A stretch of DNA of 6,080 bases from Flavobacteriaceae bacterium. Its GTDB lineage: Bacteria > Bacteroidota > Bacteroidia > Flavobacteriales > Flavobacteriaceae. The stretch's first letter is position 1. Every line of letters starts with the position of its first letter. The stretch covers positions 1-6,080 of the forward strand of contig JALRDC010000014.1 in assembly GCA_023262245.1 (NCBI GenBank), given 5' to 3'. The notes beneath the pieces were generated by a model. It was not told the origin of the DNA. It ran no database searches and saw only the letters and a program-made list of their open reading frames with translations. This document shows, piece by piece, positions 1 through 6,080 of this stretch. Both the position numbers and the translations under genes were made by a program.

Positions 1-90
1 TGGGTTTATGTATAAACCATAAGCAAAATAGAGTATTGCCAACAATACCAATGATAACAATACAATTCCAGTACGTTTTAGAAATTTCAT
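1..90 (-). CDS. N-terminal fragment of an exported or membrane-anchored protein (runs off the window)
   Basis: An ATG on the minus strand at 90-88 opens a frame of 30 codons that stays open to the window edge, so only the start of the gene is here. The peptide begins MKFLKRTGIVLL and continues as an unbroken hydrophobic stretch (about residues 8-24), followed by YGLYINP. Two positive residues near the start and then a hydrophobic helix are typical of an uncleaved signal anchor or a signal peptide. No lipobox cysteine is visible. A promoter-like -7 element lies 28-35 bases upstream, which supports this start. The pattern resembles the leader of flavobacterial serine hydrolases of the beta-lactamase type, but that is a weak impression from 30 residues. 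The function cannot be decided here. It lies downstream of the TetR-type gene on the same strand, with a 135-base gap that contains inverted repeats, so it is a natural candidate target of that regulator. Confidence 0.7.
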   Translation of the reverse strand, partial: MKFLKRTGIVLLSLVLLAILYFAYGLYINP

Positions 91-117
91 AATGGGGGGT
101 AAGAATTAAACAACGAT

Positions 118-125
118 CAAATGTA
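118..125 (-). promoter_or_regulatory. Candidate -7 promoter element for the left-edge gene
   Basis: Read on the minus strand, this is TACATTTG, a perfect match to the Bacteroidota -7 consensus TAnnTTTG. It would start transcription about 20 bases before the ATG of the gene fragment at the left edge. No TTG occurs at the usual -33 spacing. That position is instead occupied by the inverted repeat at 141-161. The match is seen directly; promoter function is inferred. Confidence 0.45.
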
Positions 126-140
126 CAATAAATTTAAAAA

Positions 141-161
141 TATGTTATTTTACATAACATA
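141..161. promoter_or_regulatory. Inverted repeat upstream of the left-edge gene, candidate operator
   Basis: The arms TATGTTAT (141-148) and ATAACATA (154-161) are perfect reverse complements of 8 bases around a 5-base spacer, TTTAC. The repeat covers the place where the -33 box would be for the -7 element at 118-125. A site there, close to a TetR-family gene, is well placed to control the left-edge gene, either by blocking polymerase or, since there is no TTG box, by helping it bind. The DNA is very A/T-rich, which raises the chance of accidental symmetry. Confidence 0.4.
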
Positions 162-206
162 AATTATATTTAGTAAAATAAATCATTCTATTTTATAAAG
201 TAAAAG

Positions 207-220
207 TAAGTACATACTTA
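207..220. repeat. Short inverted repeat just past the regulator's stop codon
   Basis: TAAGTA (207-212) and TACTTA (215-220) are perfect 6-base reverse complements separated only by CA. The repeat ends five bases from the stop codon of the TetR-type gene. The two-base loop and A/T-rich arms make it a poor RNA hairpin, so it does not look like a strong terminator. A protein-binding site is possible. It may also be chance in A/T-rich DNA. Confidence 0.25.
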
Positions 221-225
221 AATAT

Positions 226-747
226 TTAGGTTAAATCAAATTTTTCAAGTATATTATTTACCATAGCAAAGGCATTGGGAGTCTTTTGTGTAAGGACTAC
301 AGTTATAATAGCATTAAAAAAAGCTAAATAACATTGTGCGTCAGTTTTAGGATCCTCACGATCTAAAATTTTAAAAGCTTGGGTGATTCGAACTTCTATT
401 GTATTCATTAAGTTTTGAAATGTATCAAAATTTCTCCATTGATGACTTAATAAAAAACGCCAGGATAGTTCATCTTGCTTTTTGAACTGAAACGGAATGG
501 ACATAAATTGTTTTAAAAGCACTCTTGGATGTTCAATTTTAAGAATTACTTCAATACTTTTATTTATTTGTTCGACGATCTGATCTAGTATGGATTGCAA
601 AAGAACTTCTTTATTACTAAAATGTCTAAAGATGAGCCCTTCGGAAACTTTAGCATGTTCCGCGATAGCTTTTGTTGAGGTTGCTGCGATCCCATCATTT
701 GCAAAAAGAAACAGGGCTGCATCTAAAATTTTCTTCTTTTTATTCAT
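226..747 (-). CDS. TetR/AcrR-family transcriptional regulator
   Basis: The 173-residue product has the TetR N-terminal DNA-binding domain at about residues 4-50. After a first helix (KKILDAALFLFANDGIAATS) comes the helix-turn-helix TKAIAEHAKVSEGLIFRHF, followed by the usual SNKEVLLQSIL. The family binds DNA as a dimer and normally represses its own gene and neighbours until a small ligand binds the C-terminal domain. That domain (about 55-173) is helical, includes an aromatic-rich stretch (WRFLLSHQWRNFDTF), and is not specific enough to name a ligand. At 173 residues the protein is slightly short for the family (commonly about 190-220), but both ends look intact. The start is well placed: a good promoter ends 15 bases upstream, and only a couple of residues precede the first helix. 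Its coding DNA looks more A/T-rich than the right-hand operon. It is divergent from the hydrolase gene and leads toward the left-edge gene; both neighbours, and itself, are plausible targets. Confidence 0.93.
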   Translation of the reverse strand: MNKKKKILDAALFLFANDGIAATSTKAIAEHAKVSEGLIFRHFSNKEVLLQSILDQIVEQINKSIEVILKIEHPRVLLKQFMSIPFQFKKQDELSWRFLLSHQWRNFDTFQNLMNTIEVRITQAFKILDREDPKTDAQCYLAFFNAIITVVLTQKTPNAFAMVNNILEKFDLT

Positions 748-762
748 GAGTGATTAATTACT

Positions 763-792
763 TAAAAATAGACTTATGAAAATTATTTTCAA
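763..792 (-). promoter_or_regulatory. Predicted promoter of the TetR-type gene
   Basis: On the minus strand a TTG (792-790) is followed by exactly 19 bases and then TATTTTTA (770-763). This fits the Bacteroidota arrangement of a TTG -33 box and a TAnnTTTG -7 box, with one mismatch at the last base. Transcription would begin only about ten bases before the ATG at 747. The odd palindrome at 777-791 lies across the spacer and touches the -33 box, which is the expected place for an autoregulatory operator. Confidence 0.5.
777..791. promoter_or_regulatory. 15-base palindrome inside the regulator's promoter, candidate TetR operator
   Basis: TGAAAAT (777-783) and ATTTTCA (785-791) are perfect 7-base reverse complements around a single central T. 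Symmetry resumes two bases further out (TT at 774-775 with AA at 793-794). The site fills most of the spacer between the predicted -33 and -7 boxes of the TetR-type gene. TetR-family dimers bind such dyads and often repress their own promoter, so this is the best-placed operator candidate in the window. Binding is inferred, not shown. Confidence 0.45.
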
Positions 793-817
793 AAAAAAAA
801 TTAAAAAAATAAATTAT

Positions 818-831
818 TTTAGAATTCTAAA
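818..831. promoter_or_regulatory. 14-base perfect palindrome before the hydrolase gene, candidate operator
   Basis: TTTAGAATTCTAAA is a perfect palindrome that ends 11 bases before the hydrolase ATG. It overlaps a weak -7-like element (TAAATTCG at 828-835) on the plus strand. No matching TTG box was found, so the hydrolase promoter is uncertain. A regulator bound here could control the hydrolase gene. The sequence is unlike the dyads at 141-161 and 777-791, so a shared regulator is not obvious. Confidence 0.35.
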
Positions 832-842
832 TTCGTTCCCAA

Positions 843-1721
843 ATGTTCAGAAAAACACTCTTTCTCCTCTTGCTATGCCTATTTCTATTATTGGCATGTG
901 CTTGTGGTGCGTGGGCAAGCTTCCGGACTTCAGATAACAAAGTGAAAAAGCGTTTTGCTAAATACGGTCTTCTTGCAGAAATACACTACGAAACTTATCT
1001 GGGTTACACATTGCGGCACATACATTCACAAGAATTCAATCCAGACCTCCCCACATTATTTTTTATTCACGGAGCCCCGGGAGCAAGTGATAATTTTGAT
1101 GTCTATCTGACCGATAGCATTTTAAACAAGCACGCCAATCTGATTAGCTTTGATCGTTTAGGTTACGGGTATTCCGAGTTTGGTTTTTCGTATCCTAAGA
1201 TTGAACTACAGGCACAAAGCCTTCTTCCCATTATTAAAAAATACCACAATCCCTCGCTCCCATCTTTATTAATCGGATGGTCTTATGGAGGGCCAATTGC
1301 GGCAAAAATGTCTTTGGAAGGTGCTGCTTTTTGTGACGGAGTAATGCTGTTGGCTCCCGCACTAGACCCTGAAGCAGAGCGCTATTTCAAGGTGGGTAGA
1401 TTGGCAGAATATAATTTGACTAAGTGGATGGTTCCACAAAGTTTTATCGTGGCTCAAAAGGAAAAACGGGCTCACGCTGCTTCCTTAAAACGTTTGGTTG
1501 ACGATTGGGGTAAAATGGAAGTTCCGGTATGGATGCTTCACGGAACGCGAGATAAAATTGTTCCTTTTCAACCCAATGTAGCGTTTGCAAAAGAACACTT
1601 TAAGAAGGCTTCTTTTGAATTTATTGAAGTTTCAGCTGCGGGACATCTCTTTCCCATGCGCCAAGAGCAAATGGTGATAGAGCTCATTCTAGCGAAGCTA
1701 AGGACGTTAAAAAAAGAATGA
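843..1721 (+). CDS. Alpha/beta-fold hydrolase with N-terminal export or lipoprotein signal
   Basis: This 292-residue protein has the complete set of alpha/beta hydrolase motifs. The oxyanion-hole segment is HGAPG (76-80), followed by SFDRLGYGYSE (102-112). The nucleophile elbow is GWSYGG (145-150, Ser147), the acid is probably Asp237 in HGTRDKIVP, and the base is His268 in AAGHLFP. It should cleave an ester, amide or similar bond, but the substrate is not evident; HGAPG is only loosely like the HGGPG of proline iminopeptidases. Residues 5-25 are strongly hydrophobic after an RK start, and cysteines at 19 and 21 follow LLLA, so the protein is exported and may be lipid-anchored. The lipobox is imperfect, so a signal anchor is an alternative. 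No other in-frame ATG would keep the core domain. The gene is divergent from the TetR-type gene, 95 bases away, and its stop lies 15 bases from the stop of the convergent M61 gene. Confidence 0.9.
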   Translation: MFRKTLFLLLLCLFLLLACACGAWASFRTSDNKVKKRFAKYGLLAEIHYETYLGYTLRHIHSQEFNPDLPTLFFIHGAPGASDNFDVYLTDSILNKHANLISFDRLGYGYSEFGFSYPKIELQAQSLLPIIKKYHNPSLPSLLIGWSYGGPIAAKMSLEGAAFCDGVMLLAPALDPEAERYFKVGRLAEYNLTKWMVPQSFIVAQKEKRAHAASLKRLVDDWGKMEVPVWMLHGTRDKIVPFQPNVAFAKEHFKKASFEFIEVSAAGHLFPMRQEQMVIELILAKLRTLKKE

Positions 1722-1736
1722 CCTAAAAAAATAGTA

Positions 1737-3626
1737 TTAATTTTTCATCCAAGCCTTACGAAGCGCTTTGGCTTTTGCGTCAGCAGCGGGATCTTCTACC
1801 ACACCAATCGTTTTTGCACTAGGGCTTCCTGTAACTCCGCTTAGTGTAAGTACTTCTTCACCTCGTTGAACAGTGATGCTAAATTCGGTTTTGTCATCCC
1901 ACATAAAACTCGGAGAAAAAACAGCATTTATTTGATCACCGTTTTCTTGCTTTATTTCGGGAAGCATTTTACCGTCCAAACCGAGAAACACATCCCCTTC
2001 TTTTACCCCCATTTTTTCTATGGTTGTATTCAAACCATTGACTACGTATTGTACCACACCATTCTTATTAGGTTGTGGTGAAAAAAACGGACTTTGATTG
2101 TCTTTAAAAAGAATACTGGGCAAAGGTACTTCCGTCTCTCCCATCATCAATCCTACTTTTTTAAAGTAATCTAGATAATTGATAGGAGTTGTTCCTTCTA
2201 CGTGATTCTTAAAAAATACCCCTACCTCAGGATAAGTCATTGCAACAATTTCATCAATAAGTTCTGGATCTTTAAAAGGTTTATCGGTTCCATAGCGTTT
2301 GGCCAGATTTTGCATTACCCAAAGAATCCCCTTTTCTCCTCCACTCTGCTCTCTTATGATAAGGTCTAAACACATATTGATTAGAGCTCCTTTCTGGTAA
2401 ACATTAGCATAATTAGATTGATAGGGTTCCTCCACAATACCAGCACTCATTTCAGTAAATGACATACTGTCGTCATATCGTCTGGAGTAGTTAAGCTTTT
2501 CTAAAATACGATTGTAGAAGTTTTGCTCATCGATTAGGCCTTGATTGATTTGAAATAAATTTGCAAAGTATTCAGTAGTTCCCTCATACATCCAGAGGTG
2601 CTTTGACATTAAAGGTCTATTGTATTCAAAATTGTGTATTTCTTCGGAGTGAATATTTAATGGAGTGAGCGTGTGAAAAAATTCATGAGAAACTACATCA
2701 ACCAGACTTTGGGTGAGTTCTTGCGCTTGCATTTGTTCTACAAAAACCACGGTCGTTGAAGTATGGTGTTCTAAGGCACCCATCATCCCGCCAAAATATT
2801 GTAGGTCGTCCATATCCATAAGGTGTAAAAGAATGTCGTAGGAGGGCGTATTATTTGCTTCTCCTAAGAATTTCTTTTGTGCAATCATCATCTCCTCTAT
2901 TGCTTCTTTATAGCTTTCTGCTTTGTGAACGCCTGTTGGTGAATAAATTGCAAGACCAACTTTAATATTGTCTAAATCAAACGAAACGGCATTGGGTTTA
3001 CTGTATAAAATAGGATTGTCTATAATATGAAAATAACGTTTTGCGGAAAAGACATCTAAAGTATCACTTTTTGAAATGGAAGGAAGGGATGTAAAGGCTT
3101 CTAGGTTTTTTGGAGAACGAATACTCAGACGGTATGCTGTGTTTTTCATTCCCTCAAAATATCCGATCATACTGTGTAAATTCAGTAAAAAGGTTTCCCC
3201 TTCTTGAAAATTTGTGCCTCCCATAGGATAAATCTCATTTCCTTCAGGCCCATCAAAGGTGTCTTGGGTCCAGTAAGTGATTTTATCTAGTTTTCTAGCT
3301 TCTAAAATTTTCCAACTGTTCTCATCTAGTGCCGTAACCTCTAATTGATTTCCTTTGGCGTCAAACGCTTTAATGTTTTCAATAAAGCGACCAAAATTTG
3401 AATATTCATAGGTACCAGGGACAATCTGCGGGATGTAGAAATTGATTTCGTCAGTGGTTATTGTTGGCGGAAAAAGACTCACTTGTACTTTGTCTTCATT
3501 AACAGCTGCTAAATCGACTTTTGCTTGAACATAAGCGGGACGTGAAAGGGTGTTGTTTTTTAATGCAGCACAACCTAAAAATACAATAGAGAAGCCCAGA
3601 CTTAAAATTAGGGATGATTTTTTCAT
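1737..3626 (-). CDS. M61-family metallopeptidase lipoprotein with PDZ domain
   Basis: The 629-residue product is a peptidase M61 (glycyl aminopeptidase-like) protein. A signal peptide ends in VFLGC (Cys19), so it is probably a lipoprotein facing the periplasm or cell surface. The beta-rich N-terminal domain of the family follows (about 35-210). The catalytic domain contains VVSHEFFHTLTPLNI (312-325), where His314 and His318 bind zinc and Glu315 is catalytic. MYEGTTEYF (346-354) supplies the likely third ligand, Glu348. The wide gap between these motifs is usual for M61 and unlike M1 aminopeptidases. A PDZ-like domain at about 500-600 includes GLNTTIEKMGVKEGDVFLGLDG. The length and domain order are those of a full-length family member. 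Known M61 enzymes release N-terminal residues, glycine or alanine preferred; the specificity here is untested. It is the last gene of a three-gene leftward set, 12 bases after the DUF2461 gene, with an A/T-rich run before the ATG in place of a Shine-Dalgarno site. Confidence 0.93.
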   Translation of the reverse strand: MKKSSLILSLGFSIVFLGCAALKNNTLSRPAYVQAKVDLAAVNEDKVQVSLFPPTITTDEINFYIPQIVPGTYEYSNFGRFIENIKAFDAKGNQLEVTALDENSWKILEARKLDKITYWTQDTFDGPEGNEIYPMGGTNFQEGETFLLNLHSMIGYFEGMKNTAYRLSIRSPKNLEAFTSLPSISKSDTLDVFSAKRYFHIIDNPILYSKPNAVSFDLDNIKVGLAIYSPTGVHKAESYKEAIEEMMIAQKKFLGEANNTPSYDILLHLMDMDDLQYFGGMMGALEHHTSTTVVFVEQMQAQELTQSLVDVVSHEFFHTLTPLNIHSEEIHNFEYNRPLMSKHLWMYEGTTEYFANLFQINQGLIDEQNFYNRILEKLNYSRRYDDSMSFTEMSAGIVEEPYQSNYANVYQKGALINMCLDLIIREQSGGEKGILWVMQNLAKRYGTDKPFKDPELIDEIVAMTYPEVGVFFKNHVEGTTPINYLDYFKKVGLMMGETEVPLPSILFKDNQSPFFSPQPNKNGVVQYVVNGLNTTIEKMGVKEGDVFLGLDGKMLPEIKQENGDQINAVFSPSFMWDDKTEFSITVQRGEEVLTLSGVTGSPSAKTIGVVEDPAADAKAKALRKAWMKN

Positions 3627-3638
3627 AATTTTTTTAAT

Positions 3639-4307
3639 CTACAAAAGTGATACGCCATTTAAATCAGTTGTCAAAATACTGCTCATATAATCAAAAAAAG
3701 GACGTATGGCAGCATAATCTTTTATTACTTGGTTTTTAAAGTTTGACGAAAGTACCGTTTTGTCGTCAAATTTTTTGATGAAAAGGAATTGTTTATGTCG
3801 GATCAAGTCAATATCAGGATGGTCTTTAGCAAAACCTTTAGGAGCCGTTTTTACGGTATCCCCTTGAAGGGCACCCCAAGTTTTTTTTAAATCCGGAGCG
3901 GATATGATGTCTCGCAGTTCTTTTGCATCCATTTCCAATTCTTTTCTTATTCGCAATAAATCTGCAGGATTGGGATCCCAAAAGCCGGTAGCTAGAAAGC
4001 TATCACCCGGTGCAATATGCATGTAATAGCCCCCTCTTAAATGAGGTTTTTTTCTGTGAAAACTGATTCCGAAATGAGTTTTAAAGGGAGTTTTATTTTT
4101 TGAAAAACGCACATCGCGATAAATACGAAACATTTTAACTTTTTCAATTTCATCGGTTGCTTCTAGTCCTGCTTTTACTTCTTCGTTAAAGGCCTTTACC
4201 TCTGCTTCCAGAGCCTTGAAACGCGCCTTTTGTGGTTCAAACCACTCGCGGTTATTGTTTTTAGCTAACGCCTTATAAAAGGCAAACACATCGGGATTTA
4301 TATTCAT
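3639..4307 (-). CDS. DUF2461 family protein
   Basis: The 222-residue protein matches the DUF2461 (TIGR02453) family in length and motifs. It opens with FYKALAKNNNREWFEPQK (10-27). The core RIYRDVRFSKNKTPFKTHFG (61-80) follows, then GGYYMHIAPGDSFLATGFW (92-110) with DPNP (111-114), and PKGFAKDHPDIDLIRHKQF (156-174) with a lysine-rich end. These conserved stretches are clear, but no biochemical activity is established for the family that I can state. There is no signal peptide or membrane segment, so it should be cytoplasmic, unlike its exported neighbours. The gene sits 12 bases after the DUF885 gene and 12 bases before the M61 gene on the same strand, so it is almost certainly co-transcribed with both. 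The start is supported by the conserved N-terminal motif beginning within ten residues. Family assignment is firm; function is open. Confidence 0.92.
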   Translation of the reverse strand: MNINPDVFAFYKALAKNNNREWFEPQKARFKALEAEVKAFNEEVKAGLEATDEIEKVKMFRIYRDVRFSKNKTPFKTHFGISFHRKKPHLRGGYYMHIAPGDSFLATGFWDPNPADLLRIRKELEMDAKELRDIISAPDLKKTWGALQGDTVKTAPKGFAKDHPDIDLIRHKQFLFIKKFDDKTVLSSNFKNQVIKDYAAIRPFFDYMSSILTTDLNGVSLL

Positions 4308-4319
4308 ACAACTTCTAAA

Positions 4320-6080
4320 TTAGGCTTTTTTGGAAGTAATCCAAGCATTAATTTTATCTTCTAAATACGCTAAGGGAATGCACCCGGACTCCAAAACGAT
4401 ACGGTGGAATACGCGAATATCAAAATCTTTACCTAGGGCAGTTTCTGCACGCTTTCGTAACTCCCGAATCTTGAGTTGCCCTATTTTGTAAGAAAGGGCT
4501 TGTCCGGGATTTGCCATATAGCGTTCGATTTCTGAAATGATGCTGGCTTCAGATTCCGCTTCATTGTCTAAAGAATATTGTATTGCTTTTTCTCGTGACC
4601 ATCCTTTAGCATGCAGTCCGGTGTCAACAACCAAGCGAATGGCTCGATGCATTTCCGCTCCTAACATTCCAAAATATTTATACGGATCTTCATACAAGCC
4701 CAATTCTCTTCCTAAAGACTCGGTATATAAGGCCCACCCTTCTCCATAGGCACTATACCAAAGGTTTTTTCTAAAAGAGGGTAAGTTGGTGTTTTCTTGT
4801 TGTAGCGAAATTTGAAAATGATGTCCGGGTATGGCTTCGTGCAAAAACAAGTCTTCATCAGAATACACATTGTATTCTTCAACATTGGGAATGGGGACAT
4901 AAAAAATTCCTGCGCGACCCACTTCTAGGGAACCGGGATTGTATTCGGCACTGGCAGAGGCTTCGCGAAAAGCTTCTGTTCGCCGGACTTCAAAAGGAGT
5001 TTTGGGTTGAAGCTCAAAGAGCTTGTTGACTTGAGGCATCATTCTACTTTGAATGGCGTAAAAGTTCTCAATGACCTCTTGAGGATGATCAAACGGCATG
5101 AGTTCTTTACGGTTTCGGACATGATTAAAAAAGGCTTTTAAATCTCCTGAAAATCCTACTTGCTCTTTGATTTTGTTCATCTCGTTTCCAATGCGCGCTA
5201 CTTCGTCCAGTCCCAGTTGGTGAATTTCTTCTGCGCTCATTTCGGTAGTGGTATATTTCTTTATGGCATGTGCATAGTAGTCCTTCCCTCCTTCCAAGGC
5301 ATTAATACCGCTAGAAGTACGCGCTACATCATTGTATTCGGTAGCCATAAAATTGTGTAATTTTTTATAAGCGGGAACAATTTTGTTTAGGACTTTGTCC
5401 GCATAACGAGCACTCAGGTTTTCTTTGTCCTCCTCGCTAAAGCCATCAGGAAACTTTCGAATGGGACTGTAAAACAAATGTTGATCTAAATCGGTTGTGG
5501 TCATTGCTTCAAGTTGGGGTAAAACCTTTTTAATTAAAGACTTTGGAAGGGTCCAACCCTTGTCCATCCCCTCTTTCATTTTGATTTTTGATGAAGCAAG
5601 CCACTCCAGATAGCCATCAAGGCGAATCAGCCAATTTTCGTAGTCCTGAACCGTCTTAAAAGGTTGCGCACTGGCTCCACTGGCAAGTTGCCCTATGGTT
5701 AACTGAAAGCCCCACATCTGATCGATGGGAACCAAATCTGTAGGAAATTTCATTCCTTCTAAATTCAATTTACATTCCCATTGTAATATCTTTTTACTGA
5801 GTTGTTCTTCCTCACTTAAGCTTTTGTCGTCAAAGCGTTGAATTTGCTCCAAATAGTAAGTGTAAAAGGCTTTTTCTTTGTTTTGAAATTCAGTTGATAG
5901 ATAATTGGGCAAGGTGTCGTTATAACGGGTATCTCCTTGATAAGTGGCAGGTAAACGATAGAGTGCCAAGCTTTCTTGGTAGTAATTTTCTAAAACATCG
6001 CTAAGGGATGGAGGGTTTTCTTTTGTGGTGGGTTTACAAGCCAAACACAATAAAAGTAGTGGCAGCACTATTTTCCTCAT
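4320..6080 (-). CDS. DUF885 family lipoprotein, putative zinc peptidase
   Basis: The 586-residue product belongs to the DUF885 family, whose motifs point to a zinc-dependent peptidase-like fold. The signature HEAIPGHHFQ (414-423) is followed by YGEGWALYTESLG (445-457), then RLVVDTGLHAKGWSREKAI (482-500) and YMANPGQALSYKIGQLKI (521-538). The likely metal residues are His414, His420 or His421, and Glu447. The spacing is not the standard HExxH, which has a proline here where the second histidine would be. A short signal peptide, MRKIVLPLLLLCLAC, ends at Cys15, so it is probably a lipoprotein at the envelope. The ATG is the last three bases of the window. The signal peptide right after it makes this the true start, so the gene is probably complete, but its promoter is outside. 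It is the first visible gene of the leftward set with DUF2461 and M61. The substrate is unknown; peptides are the natural guess. Confidence 0.92.
   Translation of the reverse strand: MRKIVLPLLLLCLACKPTTKENPPSLSDVLENYYQESLALYRLPATYQGDTRYNDTLPNYLSTEFQNKEKAFYTYYLEQIQRFDDKSLSEEEQLSKKILQWECKLNLEGMKFPTDLVPIDQMWGFQLTIGQLASGASAQPFKTVQDYENWLIRLDGYLEWLASSKIKMKEGMDKGWTLPKSLIKKVLPQLEAMTTTDLDQHLFYSPIRKFPDGFSEEDKENLSARYADKVLNKIVPAYKKLHNFMATEYNDVARTSSGINALEGGKDYYAHAIKKYTTTEMSAEEIHQLGLDEVARIGNEMNKIKEQVGFSGDLKAFFNHVRNRKELMPFDHPQEVIENFYAIQSRMMPQVNKLFELQPKTPFEVRRTEAFREASASAEYNPGSLEVGRAGIFYVPIPNVEEYNVYSDEDLFLHEAIPGHHFQISLQQENTNLPSFRKNLWYSAYGEGWALYTESLGRELGLYEDPYKYFGMLGAEMHRAIRLVVDTGLHAKGWSREKAIQYSLDNEAESEASIISEIERYMANPGQALSYKIGQLKIRELRKRAETALGKDFDIRVFHRIVLESGCIPLAYLEDKINAWITSKKA

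Noticed and set aside
791..813. A-rich run as a special element such as an UP element or bent DNA
   Set aside because: Such runs are common in A/T-rich Bacteroidota intergenic DNA, and nothing specific distinguishes this one.
843..1721. Calling the hydrolase a proline iminopeptidase
   Set aside because: HGAPG only partly resembles the HGGPG signature, and the nucleophile motif GWSYGG is not the typical GGSWG. Only the general fold and triad are supported.
1727..1745. AAAAAT / ATTTTT stem in the convergent gap as a bidirectional terminator
   Set aside because: Six A/T pairs with a seven-base loop are too weak for a confident intrinsic terminator, and the arms lie in a plain A/T-rich run.
1866..2081. 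Plus-strand open frame of 71 codons
   Set aside because: It lies wholly inside the M61 coding region on the opposite strand, has no family features, and is a shadow of that gene.
4537..4749. Plus-strand open frame of 70 codons
   Set aside because: It is antisense to conserved DUF885 motifs and its peptide shows no domain or export signal; it is a shadow frame.
4712..4900. Minus-strand open frame of 62 codons
   Set aside because: It overlaps the DUF885 gene in another frame across its HEAIPGHH region, so it is a by-product of that coding sequence.
5160..5360. Plus-strand open frame of 66 codons with a hydrophobic stretch
   Set aside because: It is antisense to DUF885. The hydrophobicity is what the reverse complement of charged, helical coding sequence often gives.
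1..6080. A new defence, mobile or CRISPR-type system
   Set aside because: There is no transposase, integrase, nuclease, methyltransferase, toxin-antitoxin pair, spaced repeat array or tRNA attachment site in either strand. The genes belong to recognised regulator, hydrolase, peptidase and DUF2461 families.

Overview
The window looks like a chromosomal segment from a member of the Bacteroidota, most likely class Flavobacteriia. The reasons are very A/T-rich intergenic DNA, starts without a Shine-Dalgarno motif, promoter-like elements that fit the Bacteroidota TTG / TAnnTTTG consensus, several predicted lipoproteins, and protein families (M61 peptidase, DUF885, DUF2461) that are common in marine and soil flavobacteria. 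No species is claimed.

Left part (1-842): a gene fragment runs leftward off the window, and only its first 30 codons, a membrane or signal segment, are visible. Behind it lies a TetR/AcrR-family regulator on the same strand. The DNA on both sides of the regulator carries several inverted repeats. One sits upstream of the left gene, where its promoter's -33 box would be. One sits inside a well-formed promoter for the regulator itself. A third lies just before the divergent hydrolase gene. These are candidate operators, so the left part may be a small regulated locus: a regulator that controls itself and one or both neighbours.

Middle (843-1721): a rightward alpha/beta hydrolase with a complete Ser-Asp-His triad and an N-terminal export or lipoprotein signal. 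It ends 15 bases from the stop codon of the oppositely oriented M61 gene.

Right part (1737-6080): three leftward genes separated by only 12 bases each, in transcription order a DUF885 lipoprotein with metallopeptidase-like motifs, a DUF2461 protein, and an M61-family metallopeptidase lipoprotein with a C-terminal PDZ domain. They almost certainly form one transcript. The two outer genes suggest peptide breakdown at the cell envelope. The role of the cytoplasmic-looking DUF2461 protein between them is unknown. The first gene starts exactly at the window edge, so the promoter lies outside.

No rRNA, tRNA, CRISPR array, insertion sequence, phage gene or recognisable defence system was seen. Most of the window is ordinary housekeeping or accessory metabolism. 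The regulator's inverted repeats and the peptidase/DUF2461 operon are the parts most worth a second look.
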